Assembly (NCBI RefSeq): GCF_025821625.1
Contig: NZ_JACKSH010000065.1
Location: forward strand, 89,603-153,602
Source of the DNA: Mycolicibacterium pyrenivorans
GTDB lineage: Bacteria > Actinomycetota > Actinomycetes > Mycobacteriales > Mycobacteriaceae
Direction: 5' to 3'
DNA length: 64,000 nt
Both the position numbers and the translations under genes were made by a program. Shown piece after piece: positions 26,132 to 34,897 of the stretch. The notes under the pieces were generated by a model that saw only the letters and a program-made list of their open reading frames with translations, did not search any database and was not told the origin of the DNA. The stretch's first letter is position 1. Every line of letters begins with the position of its first letter.

Positions 26132-26853
26132 TCGGCGGCTGCGTCGCGCAGCAGGCGCCGCAGCGCATCCAGGGGATCCCCTGCGGTCGGATCGAGTTGA
26201 CGCCCCTCTGGCGGCTCGGTGGTCTCCGGCACACCGACCACCGCGGCCGGAGGTGCCGGTGTGCCCGCAGGCGGCGGCGGTGGTGCAGCCGACGGCGGCG
26301 CGACCGTGCCCAGCGCCGCGATCTTGGCGGCGACGCGGGCGGCGGCGTCCTGTCGGACGGCGCGCCGCTCGGGGTCGGGATCGCGGTTTCCGCCGAAGCA
26401 GTCGGCGGGAGCGTCCGCGATCACCTCGAGCGCGCTGTCGTAGCGTTCCCGCGCGGCATCGAGCCTCGCCTCCCACGCGTCGATGTCGCCCTGGCGTTCC
26501 CGGACCAGCTCGAGATTGATCCGTACCGCACACGCCTGCCCAGAGTCGTTGTCCGCCAAAGATTTCGAGAACTCCGCATCGGCCACGTCGAGCCGGTTCT
26601 CCAGCACCGCCAACCCGCCCGCCGCGAATGCCGTGTGTGCGGGCTCGACGACGTCGAAGATCCTCAGTACCGAGACATCGCTGCGCAGCGCCCCGATCTC
26701 ACCTGCCGCGAAATGCTCCTGTGCCGACCCGCCCACGACGACCACGGAGATCAGCTTGGCCGCGGCCCCGAGCGCGACGGCCGCGACCGGTGCGGAGCCG
26801 AGGAGCAGCCGCCTCCGCAGCCGCAGCCTGGCCGGCACGGACCGGCGCGTCAT
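26128..26853 (-). CDS. TPR-like/BatE-like membrane-anchored protein of MoxR operon, last gene
   Basis: A 241-residue protein with one N-terminal membrane helix (about 19-42) after a basic leader. A helical soluble domain follows, whose ALRSDVSVLRIFDVVEPAHTAF and DVADAEFSKSLA repeats suggest tetratricopeptide-like helices. The C-terminus is proline-rich (about 185-215). It is the sixth and last gene of the MoxR cluster, its ATG overlapping the VWA gene stop by 4 bp. By position it could play the BatE scaffold role, which is inference. Confidence 0.65.
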   Translation of the reverse strand: MTRRSVPARLRLRRRLLLGSAPVAAVALGAAAKLISVVVVGGSAQEHFAAGEIGALRSDVSVLRIFDVVEPAHTAFAAGGLAVLENRLDVADAEFSKSLADNDSGQACAVRINLELVRERQGDIDAWEARLDAARERYDSALEVIADAPADCFGGNRDPDPERRAVRQDAAARVAAKIAALGTVAPPSAAPPPPPAGTPAPPAAVVGVPETTEPPEGRQLDPTAGDPLDALRRLLRDAAAD

Positions 26854-27761
26854 GACGCCACCGCTGCCGTGGACCTGGTGCGGCGCAAGTCCCGCGCGGT
26901 CAGGTAGATCTCGACCAGCAGCAGCATCGACGCGAGCATCGTGAGCACCCAGTAGAACTCGACACGCTCGGACGTGGACTGGGGGATCGCCGTGGCCTGC
27001 CCTGCCGGCGCCTGGGCCTGTCGCAGGGGTTCTCCGGCGGTGCGCTGCAGGTAGGGCACCCCGAGTTGCTCCGCGATGCCGCGCAGTGCCGTGGCGCCGG
27101 GCCCGTAGCCGTACACCGCACCCCCGTCCACGGCGTCGGTGTCGAACACCCCCTGGGGAGCCGACGACTGCCCGGCGCCGGAGCCGAAGTAGTACACCAG
27201 GTTCTCCGACCGCGGGTACTGCTGTCCGGCCGCGATCAGCTGGTAGCGCAGCACGTTGGCGGCGGCGCCTGCGTTGACCTGATCGCTGCCCGCGGCCGCA
27301 TCGCGGTAGGGGTTCAACGCGTCCACGACCGGCTCGAGACTCCACGTGTCGGCCGACAGCGGCCAATCGATCGCGGGCCGCGAGGCGAACGCGATGACGG
27401 CGAACCGCGCGCCGGGGTGGGATTCGATCAGGGCCTTGATGTCGTCGCGAATCCCCGACATCCGCGTGCGGCCGCCGTAGTCGTCGATCCCGGAGTCCGC
27501 CGAGCGGTCGACGACGAAGTACACATTCGCGCCTCCCTGTGCGGCCGCAGGGGTGTCGTCGTCGACGGCGGTGTCGGTGCCCGGCCGCGCGGCGGCGACC
27601 AGCACCAGCAGCATGGCCGATGTCATTCCGCACCAACGCAGGACGCCGCGCCCGCCCGTACCCGAGCGGGTGGCCAGTCGCAGCGCCAGAGCGCGCAGCA
27701 CGATCAACGTCGCGGCGATCGCGCCGAGAACAAGGGCAGGCAGCACCGGGTCGAACGTCAT
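26850..27761 (-). CDS. VWA-domain membrane protein (BatA/BatB-like), degenerate MIDAS
   Basis: A 303-residue protein with two N-terminal membrane helices (about 7-27 and 41-58), a von Willebrand A domain beginning at NVYFVVDRSADSG (79-91), and a C-terminal helix (about 269-290) before a basic tail. The MIDAS motif is D-R-S-A-D rather than D-x-S-x-S, so metal binding may be altered. BatA/B-like VWA proteins accompany MoxR ATPases and are thought to act in envelope stress or complex assembly. It overlaps both neighbours by 4 bp (ATGA type). Confidence 0.78.
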   Translation of the reverse strand: MTFDPVLPALVLGAIAATLIVLRALALRLATRSGTGGRGVLRWCGMTSAMLLVLVAAARPGTDTAVDDDTPAAAQGGANVYFVVDRSADSGIDDYGGRTRMSGIRDDIKALIESHPGARFAVIAFASRPAIDWPLSADTWSLEPVVDALNPYRDAAAGSDQVNAGAAANVLRYQLIAAGQQYPRSENLVYYFGSGAGQSSAPQGVFDTDAVDGGAVYGYGPGATALRGIAEQLGVPYLQRTAGEPLRQAQAPAGQATAIPQSTSERVEFYWVLTMLASMLLLVEIYLTARDLRRTRSTAAVAS

Positions 27762-28756
27762 CGCCGCACCGCCATCAGCGACACGCCCAGCAGACCGGCC
27801 AGCGCGAGCGCGGCGACGAGCACGACGGCGGGGGAGTCGCCCCGGCTGCTCTGCTGCTCCGGGGCGGGGTCGGCGCGGATCGCGTCGAGGTCGGCGTCGA
27901 GGTCGGCGGCGTCGTAGCGGAAGAACTGTCCACCGGTCGCAGCGGTCATCGTCGAGAGCGCCTGGGTCTCGCGTCCCGGCGTGGCGATCGCGTCGATCTG
28001 CACGCCGGCCCGCTGCGCCATCTGGGTGACCTGCGCGTCGGCGAACAGCGACGGCCTACCGTCCTCGGGCGACCGCAGCGCGCCCGGCCCCAGGTAGATC
28101 AGCGAGCGGCGGGTGTCTCCTTCGGCCTGGAACCCGGGAAAGCCGGTGAGACACAGCGCCAGAACGTCCGCGACGGTCGGTGCATAGTCGTCGTAGGCGA
28201 CGGGCGTGGAGAAGGATTCGGTCCTGGCCCGCAGCGCGACGGCCTCGGCCGGTGCCAGCGTGCCCGCCTCGGCCTCGCTCTGCGCTCGCGCGGCTTGGGC
28301 GTAGTCGCCGAACCGGCCCGCTGCGAACTGGTAGTCGCGGGTCAGCGGTACCACCCTGCGGTTGGGCGAGGTCAGCCCGATGCGCTCGGCGCCGTAGGCG
28401 GTGGCCTGACGAGCGAAGTAGGTCAGAAACTCACCGGTGGCCTCGTCGGTGACGGGCTGGCCGACACAGAGCATGATGTCGACTCGCTGAGTGGAATCGT
28501 CGGTATCCCAGAGTGTTCCGACGGGGCGGGCGCTGGCGAGCACCGTGGCCCCGAACAGCAGGGTCAGCAGCGTGAGCGCCACCGCGGTGGCCCGCGTCTG
28601 CCTGCGGACCACTGCTCGGTACTCGGGGAGCCGGGTCAGGCGGGTGGTGTTGGCCAGCGGCTGGCGTCCCCGGGTCCGCTCGGTCGGGAGCACCGCCGCC
28701 AGCCCCAGCGCCAGTGCCAGGGCGCCGAACCCGACGACTGAGACCGCCCACCACAT
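27758..28756 (-). CDS. VWA-like membrane protein of MoxR operon
   Basis: A 332-residue protein with two N-terminal membrane helices (about 2-24 and 56-76), a long extracytoplasmic domain and a C-terminal helix (about 309-328). The central VDIMLCVGQPVTDE strand and SRSLIYLGPGALRSPEDG resemble a VWA fold lacking a canonical MIDAS. Start taken as ATG 28756, sharing its A with the upstream TGA; a GTG three bases earlier is possible. It is a paralogous partner of the VWA gene at 26850. Confidence 0.68.
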   Translation of the reverse strand: MWWAVSVVGFGALALALGLAAVLPTERTRGRQPLANTTRLTRLPEYRAVVRRQTRATAVALTLLTLLFGATVLASARPVGTLWDTDDSTQRVDIMLCVGQPVTDEATGEFLTYFARQATAYGAERIGLTSPNRRVVPLTRDYQFAAGRFGDYAQAARAQSEAEAGTLAPAEAVALRARTESFSTPVAYDDYAPTVADVLALCLTGFPGFQAEGDTRRSLIYLGPGALRSPEDGRPSLFADAQVTQMAQRAGVQIDAIATPGRETQALSTMTAATGGQFFRYDAADLDADLDAIRADPAPEQQSSRGDSPAVVLVAALALAGLLGVSLMAVRR

Positions 28757-29229
28757 CACACCCACGAGCGGATCAGCTCTTCCGTCTCGTCGCCCAGCCG
28801 TGCCACGTCGGCGGTCGAGGACCTGTCGAACTGCGCGTCGCCCAGCGCCGACAACACCGGCGCCGCGTCGGCGAGATCGCTTGCGGCGACTGCCCGCAGC
28901 TGCATGTACTGGGCGCGCCGACCGGTGGCCTGGTGCAGGAAGCTGCGCAGGGTCCGGCTCAGCGCCGCACTCGCCTGCTCTCCGGAGAGCTCACCGCTGC
29001 GGTGCCGCCGGGCGATCGTCGCGGCCGTCCCCGCGAACCGGCGCCGCAGCACCCGGGAGTGCAACGATCTCACGGCGGGCATGCGTCGCAACCGCGCGGC
29101 GGGCATCGTCGCCACGAAAACCGCTGCATACCAAACGATCACAAGTGTCAACAGCGCCAGCCCGAGCCACAACCACCGCGACTCGTAGCCTGGCGGCCCG
29201 CTGACGAACTCCAGCAGGTCATCCGGCAC
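28756..29229 (-). CDS. Single-pass membrane protein of MoxR operon (DUF4381-like position)
   Basis: A 157-residue protein. The N-terminus EFVSGPPGYESRWLWLGL leads into one membrane helix (about 20-41), followed by a basic cytosolic helical domain rich in Arg (RSLHSRVLRRRFAGTAATIARRH) and Ala. In related MoxR clusters a DUF4381-type gene takes this place; I cannot confirm the family. The GTG at 29229 overlaps the DUF58 gene end by 11 bp, so translation is coupled. Confidence 0.62.
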   Translation of the reverse strand: MPDDLLEFVSGPPGYESRWLWLGLALLTLVIVWYAAVFVATMPAARLRRMPAVRSLHSRVLRRRFAGTAATIARRHRSGELSGEQASAALSRTLRSFLHQATGRRAQYMQLRAVAASDLADAAPVLSALGDAQFDRSSTADVARLGDETEELIRSWV

Positions 29230-30091
29230 GTGACCACACCCCGGTCATGTCGGCGACCGCTGCCCGGATTGCTTCGCTGCGCGGGATCGTCACATGCGGG
29301 ATCCGGTGTGTGGTCATCATTTCCGCGAGATGGCGGATGCGCCGCTGCTCGGCCATCCGGTAGGCGGCCACGACTCGTGGTTCGTGCGAGGCGGACCCGA
29401 GCACCCGCCGTCCGGTGGCGACGTCGTAGGCCCCGTCTTCGGCAGCGGCCACCGCAGGCATGTCGGGGATCATCGCCCACATCACGTCGTGTCTCGCGGT
29501 CAGCCGCCCGAGCACCTCGGCCAGTCGGGGATCGGCGTCGGGTTCGTCGGAGACGACCACGATCAGCATGGGGTGGCGATAATGTGTTGCCACATAGGTC
29601 AATTGGCAGACGATGTCGCTCGGACCCCGGGCGGTGTGGCCGGCCGAGTGGCCGTGGTAGCGCGTGAGCACGCTCTCGATGTGGTTCTCGCCGCGGCGCT
29701 GGCGGACGTTGACGCTGCCGCGGGCATCGCCGTACACCATCCCGACTTCGTCGGTGCGCCCGAGCGTGATCAGGCCGACGGCGCCCAGCACGTTGACCGC
29801 GATGTCGCTCTTGAGCTCGCCGCCGGGAGCGAGGGCGCACATGTTGCGGCCGGCGTCGGCGACGAGCAGGACCTTGTGGTGCTTCTCGGAGACGAATTGT
29901 TTGATCAGCACGCCGCCGGAGCGGGCCGAGGCCTTCCAGTCGATGTCGCGGACGTCGTCGCCCGGCACATAGGGCCGTAGTTCGTCGAGTTCCAGGCTGC
30001 GTGTGTGTAACAGCGCGTAGCGACCGCCCTCGAGCATGCCCCGGGTATCGGTGCCGAAGTACGCCTTGGCTCTGTTGAGGTGCTTACCCAC
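29219..30091 (-). CDS. DUF58 domain-containing protein
   Basis: A 290-residue soluble protein with the DUF58 signature YVPGDDVRDIDWKASARS (41-58) after the RSLELDELRPY lead-in. A VWA-like fold with LLVADAGRNM and IVVVSDEPDADPR follows. DUF58 proteins are encoded beside MoxR ATPases and form part of the same stress- or assembly-related machinery. The usual two membrane helices of some DUF58 proteins are absent, so this is the cytosolic type. GTG 30091 lies 13 bp after the moxR stop. Confidence 0.85.
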   Translation of the reverse strand: MGKHLNRAKAYFGTDTRGMLEGGRYALLHTRSLELDELRPYVPGDDVRDIDWKASARSGGVLIKQFVSEKHHKVLLVADAGRNMCALAPGGELKSDIAVNVLGAVGLITLGRTDEVGMVYGDARGSVNVRQRRGENHIESVLTRYHGHSAGHTARGPSDIVCQLTYVATHYRHPMLIVVVSDEPDADPRLAEVLGRLTARHDVMWAMIPDMPAVAAAEDGAYDVATGRRVLGSASHEPRVVAAYRMAEQRRIRHLAEMMTTHRIPHVTIPRSEAIRAAVADMTGVWSRAG

Positions 30092-30103
30092 TGCCCGCCC
30101 CGC

Positions 30104-31108
30104 TCAGGGCACCCGTACCGACTGCAGCGCGGCGTCGATCACCACGTCGGGCGTGACGCCCGCGCTGGCCGCCTCGAAACCCAGGATCAGCCGGTGCTGC
30201 AGCACGCGGTGTGCGAGGTCGGCGATGTCGCCGGGGATGACGTGGTTTCGGCCGGACAGCAGCGCCAGCGCGCGGGCCGATGTGCACAACGCGATGGTGG
30301 CGCGTGGGCTGGCCCCGTATTCGATCAGCCTGGCCAGGTTGCTGGGCAGGTAGTTGGCCGCATCACGGGTCACTCCGACGAGGCGGCTGGCGTACAGCAT
30401 CAGGTCGCGGCTCATGTGCACGTCGCGGGCGACCCGCTGGAGGTGGCGGATGTCCTCGAGGGTGGCCACCGGCCTGGTGCGGTGGTCGCGGTCGTAGAGC
30501 CCGGCGTCGCGCCGGCTGAGGACCTCGACCTCCTCCTCGGGGGAGGGGTAACGCACGATCTCCTTGAGCAGGAACCGGTCGGTCTGGGCCTCCGACAGCG
30601 CGTAGGTGCCTTCCTGGTCGACGGGGTTCTGCGTGGCGATCACCAGGAACGGCTCCGGGATCGGGTACACCGTGCCCGCGATGGTGGTCTGGCGTTCCTC
30701 CATCGCCTCGAGCATCGCGCTCTGGGTCTTGGCGCTGGAGCGGTTGATCTCGTCGAGCAGGACGACGTTGGCGTGCACGGGTCCGAGCTGGGTGACGAAC
30801 GAGGTGGTGGCCGCGTCGTAGATCTGGGTGCCGATGATGTCGCTGGGCAGCAGGTCCGGGGTGCACTGGATACGCCGGAACTCCCCGTGGATGGATTCGG
30901 CGATGACGCGCGCGGCGGTGGTCTTGGCCAGCCCGGGAACGCTCTCCACCAGGATGTGCCCACCGGTCAGCAGCCCGATCAGCAGCGACTCCCGCAGGTG
31001 TTCCTGGCCGACCACCTTGGCCGAGAACGCCTGGGAGAGCGCGGCGACGATGCGCTGTGCCGCACGGGCATCGTCGTCGAGATCTCGAGGTACCGGGGCT
31101 GCTGTCAT
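30104..31108 (-). CDS. MoxR family AAA+ ATPase
   Basis: A 334-residue AAA+ chaperone-like ATPase heading the six-gene cluster. Walker A is VPGLAKT (57-63), Walker B is VVLLDEINR (115-123) and sensor 1 is VIATQNPVDQEGTYALSEAQTDRFL, all typical of MoxR. It likely powers maturation or remodelling of a partner complex through the VWA proteins encoded downstream. ATG 31108 is the likely start; a 36-codon extension upstream has no family similarity. The 266-bp gap to the divergent SBP56 gene carries the promoters. Confidence 0.92.
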   Translation of the reverse strand: MTAAPVPRDLDDDARAAQRIVAALSQAFSAKVVGQEHLRESLLIGLLTGGHILVESVPGLAKTTAARVIAESIHGEFRRIQCTPDLLPSDIIGTQIYDAATTSFVTQLGPVHANVVLLDEINRSSAKTQSAMLEAMEERQTTIAGTVYPIPEPFLVIATQNPVDQEGTYALSEAQTDRFLLKEIVRYPSPEEEVEVLSRRDAGLYDRDHRTRPVATLEDIRHLQRVARDVHMSRDLMLYASRLVGVTRDAANYLPSNLARLIEYGASPRATIALCTSARALALLSGRNHVIPGDIADLAHRVLQHRLILGFEAASAGVTPDVVIDAALQSVRVP

Positions 31109-31374
31109 CCAGCGCGGTGTACCCCCGGATCGCGCACGCAAACCGATGCTCAGCGAGGGCTGAACGGGTGGCGTGGTTTTCCAGATGTGTGGTTGTTGTT
31201 GATCTTGGCTCGACACCGATGTCGGACGATCCGGGTGACGACCTTGCCCCGGCCGCTGGATTGGCGAATCGTGGACGGGACGTGCGACCTGCTACTACGA
31301 TTTTCACGGCAACCGGATGCAGTTGCGTGCGGCTTGTCTTGGAGCATTAGCGGCCCCACTTGGGAGGTCCTCAC
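31109..31374. other. Divergent intergenic region between moxR and SBP56 genes
   Basis: 266 bp with no gene. TACGAT near 31295 is a possible -10 for the SBP56 gene, and GGGAGG at 31362-31367 is its ribosome site. I see no palindrome or repeat. Confidence 0.4.
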
Positions 31375-32784
31375 ATGGCTCATCCGTCGATCGATCCGAC
31401 GTTCTACCGGACCGCTGCAGAGGCGGCGGCCGCTCCCGGCGAGCAGCTCGCGTACGTAGTGGCCTTTGACCGCGCCGCACAGAAACACGACGCGATGACC
31501 GTCGTCGATGTGAATCCGGCGTCTGACAGCTATGGACGGGTGGTCGGCTGGACCGACGTTCCCGGCCGCGGCGACGAGCTTCATCACTTCGGCTGGAACG
31601 CCTGCAGCAGCGCGCTCAAGCACGAGGGCCACGACATGGACGGCCTCCAGCGCCGCTACCTACTGGTTCCGGGACTGCGGTCGTCCAACATCCACGTCTT
31701 CGACACTCAGCCCGACCCGCGCAACCCGACGCTGATCAAGACGATCGACGCCAAGAGCCTGTCCGAGAACGCCGGTTACTCGCGTCCGCACACCCTGCAC
31801 TGCGGACCCGACGGCGTATTCCTCACCTGCCTGGGAGGACCTGAGGGCAACGACGACGGACCCGGCGGGATCGCCCTGCTCGACCACGCGACGTTCGACG
31901 TCTTGCGGGCTTGGGAGACCGACCGGGGACCGCAGCACTTCCACTACGACGCCTGGTGGCACCTCAATCAGAACGCGCTCATCTCCAGCGAGTGGGGCAG
32001 CCCCTCGATGATCGAGAACGGCATCGTGCCGGAATTGTTGCTGGGCCAGAAGTACGGCCACGCCATCCACTTCTGGAACCTTGCCAAGGGCGAGCACATG
32101 CAGCGGGTCGACCTGGGCGCCCAGCACCAGATGGCATTGGAGGTGCGCCCGTCCCACGACCCCGAGGCGACCTGGGGCTTCGTCGGCGTGGTGATCTCCA
32201 CCGAGGATCTGTCCGGCTCGGTCTGGCGCTGGTGGCGCGAGGAGGACGAGTGGAAGGTGGAGAAGGTCATCACCATTCCCGCGGAGCCCGCCGACCCCGA
32301 TCTCCTGCCGCCCGCACTCAAGCCGTTCTCCGCGGTGCCGCCGCTCATTAGTGACATCGACCTGTCGGTCGACGACCGGTTCTTGTACGTGTCGTGCTGG
32401 GGTACAGGCGAAATGAAGCAGTTCGATGTGTCGGATCCGGCGAACCCGAAGCAGGTCGGATCGGTGCGCCTCGGCGGCATCGTTGACCGCGCGCCGCATC
32501 CGGCGATGCCCGATATGCCGCTGGCAGGCGGGCCGCAGATGGTCGAAGTCAGCCGCGACGGGAAGCGGGTGTACTTCACCAACTCGCTGTACGGGGCATG
32601 GGACGACCAGTTCTACCCAGACGGCGTCGGCGCGTGGATGGCCAAGCTCGACGCGGATCCCGACGGCGGGCTGAGCATCGACGAGCACTTCTTTCCGCAC
32701 GGCGAGGAGTTCCGCGGCCTGCGGGTGCACCAGATCCGGCTCCAGGGTGGCGACGCTTCGTCGGACTCCTACTGCTACAGCTGA
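31375..32784 (+). CDS. Selenium-binding protein 56 / methanethiol oxidase family
   Basis: A 469-residue beta-propeller protein of the SBP56 family. Bacterial and human members oxidise methanethiol to formaldehyde, sulfide and peroxide. Family landmarks include FGWNACSSAL near residue 79, SRPHTLHCGPDG, HFHYDAWWHLNQNALISSEWG and HQIRLQGGDASSDSYCYS at the end. The metal-binding histidines are in these strings. There is no signal peptide. The ATG at 31375 follows GGGAGGTCCTCAC. It is monocistronic. The methanethiol assignment is by family. Confidence 0.9.
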   Translation: MAHPSIDPTFYRTAAEAAAAPGEQLAYVVAFDRAAQKHDAMTVVDVNPASDSYGRVVGWTDVPGRGDELHHFGWNACSSALKHEGHDMDGLQRRYLLVPGLRSSNIHVFDTQPDPRNPTLIKTIDAKSLSENAGYSRPHTLHCGPDGVFLTCLGGPEGNDDGPGGIALLDHATFDVLRAWETDRGPQHFHYDAWWHLNQNALISSEWGSPSMIENGIVPELLLGQKYGHAIHFWNLAKGEHMQRVDLGAQHQMALEVRPSHDPEATWGFVGVVISTEDLSGSVWRWWREEDEWKVEKVITIPAEPADPDLLPPALKPFSAVPPLISDIDLSVDDRFLYVSCWGTGEMKQFDVSDPANPKQVGSVRLGGIVDRAPHPAMPDMPLAGGPQMVEVSRDGKRVYFTNSLYGAWDDQFYPDGVGAWMAKLDADPDGGLSIDEHFFPHGEEFRGLRVHQIRLQGGDASSDSYCYS

Positions 32785-32858
32785 TTCTCACCGCACCGCC
32801 GAATGAGCGACCTCGCCATTGGGCCCTGAGGATGCCCCTGCCCCTCCCTCGTCCCAGG

Positions 32859-33728
32859 TCAGCCGAACATCAACGCGGCGGCCACCGCGATCGCCCACAC
32901 CAGCATCGTCAGCCCCGTGTCGCGCAGCACCGGGATCAGGTCCTTGCCGCCCAGCCCGCCGCGGACCGGCTTGGCGGCCCGGACCGCCAGGGGCAGCGCC
33001 ACCAGACCGACCGCTGCCCACGGCGTCGCGAGCATCAGCACCAGCGTCAGCGCGAACGCCACCGCCAGCAGCGCCTGGAACAGCAGCCGGGTCCTGGCGT
33101 CACCCAGCCGAACGGCCAGCGTGATCTTGCCGGACCGGGCGTCGGTGGGGATGTCGCGCAGGTTGTTGGCCACCAGCACAGCCGACGACAGACACCCGGT
33201 CGCGACGGCGAGTGCACCGCCGACCCAGTCGATGCGCAGCGCCTGCGTGTACTGGGTGCCCAGCACCGCGACCAGACCGAAGAACACGAACACGGCGACC
33301 TCGCCGAGGCCCTGGTACCCGTACGGCTTGGAGCCGCCGGTGTACAGCCATGCCCCGGCGATACAGACCGCCCCGACCACGATCAGCCACGGCGCGCTGA
33401 ACCACGCCAGCGCCAGGCCGGCCACCGCCGCGACGGCAAGGCTCGCCACCGCGGCGGTGAGCACCGACCGCGGCGCCGCCAGCTTCGAGCCGACCAGTCG
33501 CAGTGGCCCGGCCCGCACGTCGTCGGTGCCGCGGATGCCGTCGGAGTAGTCGTTGGCGTAGTTCACCCCGATGATCATCGCCACCGCGACGAGCAGCGCG
33601 AGCAGCGCTTTCCACCACGACGCGGCGTCCAGCCAGGCCGCGGCGCCGGTCCCCGCGATCACCGGCGCGACGGCATTCGGCAGCGTCCGGGGACGCGCAC
33701 CCTCGACCCACTGGGCGAAACTGGCCAC
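32859..33728 (-). CDS. menA: 1,4-dihydroxy-2-naphthoate polyprenyltransferase MenA
   Basis: A 289-residue UbiA-type membrane prenyltransferase that attaches the polyprenyl tail to dihydroxynaphthoate, giving demethylmenaquinone. The first Asp-rich motif is [15 protein letters not shown] (56-70) and the second is [14 protein letters not shown]. The N-terminal [15 protein letters not shown] is typical. About eight helices follow. GTG 33728 gives the family N-terminus. With menE (48427) and menB (55047), it supplies menaquinone for the respiratory chain. It is separated by 69 bp from the divergent 72-residue gene. Confidence 0.95.
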   Translation of the reverse strand: MASFAQWVEGARPRTLPNAVAPVIAGTGAAAWLDAASWWKALLALLVAVAMIIGVNYANDYSDGIRGTDDVRAGPLRLVGSKLAAPRSVLTAAVASLAVAAVAGLALAWFSAPWLIVVGAVCIAGAWLYTGGSKPYGYQGLGEVAVFVFFGLVAVLGTQYTQALRIDWVGGALAVATGCLSSAVLVANNLRDIPTDARSGKITLAVRLGDARTRLLFQALLAVAFALTLVLMLATPWAAVGLVALPLAVRAAKPVRGGLGGKDLIPVLRDTGLTMLVWAIAVAAALMFG

Positions 33729-33785
33729 GGCGTCAGTCTTGCAGGTGGCGGTTTTCCTCCTCGCGACCGGCGACGCCCACCGTGG

Positions 33786-33791
33786 CAGACT
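33786..33791 (+). promoter_or_regulatory. Candidate -10 element for a leaderless transcript (72-residue protein)
   Basis: CAGACT ends 6 nt before ATG 33798, without a ribosome site. The first base departs from the T of TANNNT, so this is a weaker match than the others. Confidence 0.3.
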
Positions 33792-33797
33792 GAGCCC

Positions 33798-34016
33798 ATG
33801 GACGACCGACTCAGCAAGGCCGAGATCCGCAAGGACACCGTCCAGGAGATCGTCGGGGCCGGCGCATCGACCGTCGGCGAGGTGACCTCGATCATCACCA
33901 CCGCGGTCAGGGACGTCGCCAACGCCATCGGCGGGCTCGCCACCGATTTGTTCGAGATTCGCGACGGGGCACGACGGGCGTCGCAGCACCTCGACGACCA
34001 GCCCGACGACCGGTAG
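33798..34016 (+). CDS. Small helical protein, unknown function
   Basis: A 72-residue protein, mostly amphipathic helix: [20 protein letters not shown], then [20 protein letters not shown] and a charged tail. It has no cysteine, no signal and no clear membrane segment, though the middle helix is moderately hydrophobic. ATG 33798 is chosen; the frame is open far upstream only as shadow of menA. It is divergent from menA. I associate short proteins like this with mycobacteria, but have no function to offer. Confidence 0.6.
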   Translation: MDDRLSKAEIRKDTVQEIVGAGASTVGEVTSIITTAVRDVANAIGGLATDLFEIRDGARRASQHLDDQPDDR

Positions 34017-34102
34017 CGGACCCGCCGGTCACGGCTCGCGCCGCTGACCACGGGCGGCCCGACTCCACGTCACCGCAACGTCATGTCCGGGGTGGCGGCG
34101 CG

Positions 34103-34897
34103 ATGATTAACAATGGTCGGATGTTGGGAGTCATCGGCGGTAGCGGCTTTTACTCGTTCTTCGGTCCCGACGCCCGCGCGATAAACCTGGACACGCCCTA
34201 CGGGCCGCCGAGCGCGGCGATCACCGTCGGCACCGTCGGCGATCACGAGGTGGCGTTCCTGCCGAGGCACGGCGCCAACCACGAGTTCTCGCCCCACACG
34301 GTGCCGTATCTCGCCAACATGTGGGCATTGCGCGCGCTCGGGGTGCGCCGCGTCTTCGGCCCGTGCGCGGTCGGCAGCCTCGACCCGCAACTGGGTCCCG
34401 GTGCCATGGTGGTGCCCGATCAGATCGTGGACCGCACCTCCGGCCGTCGCGACACGTACTTCGATTCCGGCGGTATCCACGTGGACTTCGCCGACCCGTA
34501 CTGCCCGTCGCTGCGTGCCGCGGTGACCGGTCTGCCCGGCGTCGTCGACGGCGGCACCATGGTGGTCATCCAGGGGCCGCGGTTCTCGACGCGCGCGGAG
34601 AGCCGCTGGTTCGCCGGCCAGGGGTTCCGGCTGGTCAACATGACGGGCTACCCCGAGACCGTGCTGGCCAGGGAACTCGAAATGTGTTACGCGGCAATCG
34701 CATTGGTGACCGACCTGGACGCCGGCATCGAGACCGGCCAGGGTGTGCGGGCGGTGGACGTGTTCGCCGAGTTCCAGCGCAACCTGGTGGCGTTCAAGCA
34801 GCTCGTGCACGAGGCGATAGATCAGGTCGACGCCGAGCGCGCGTGCACCCACTGCCTGCCGCACGAGGGCGTCACCCTGCCGATCGAACTGCCATGA
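34103..34897 (+). CDS. mtnP: S-methyl-5'-thioadenosine phosphorylase
   Basis: A 264-residue purine nucleoside phosphorylase-type enzyme that cleaves methylthioadenosine to adenine and methylthioribose-1-phosphate. Motifs are GVIGGSGFY, FLPRHGANH, FGPCAVGSLDP, IQGPRFSTRAESRWF and NMTGYPE. Length and sequence resemble Rv0535. The start is ATG 34103, but ATG 34121, directly before LGVIGGSG, is an equally possible start. The stop overlaps the galE3 ATG by 4 bp. Confidence 0.93.
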   Translation: MINNGRMLGVIGGSGFYSFFGPDARAINLDTPYGPPSAAITVGTVGDHEVAFLPRHGANHEFSPHTVPYLANMWALRALGVRRVFGPCAVGSLDPQLGPGAMVVPDQIVDRTSGRRDTYFDSGGIHVDFADPYCPSLRAAVTGLPGVVDGGTMVVIQGPRFSTRAESRWFAGQGFRLVNMTGYPETVLARELEMCYAAIALVTDLDAGIETGQGVRAVDVFAEFQRNLVAFKQLVHEAIDQVDAERACTHCLPHEGVTLPIELP

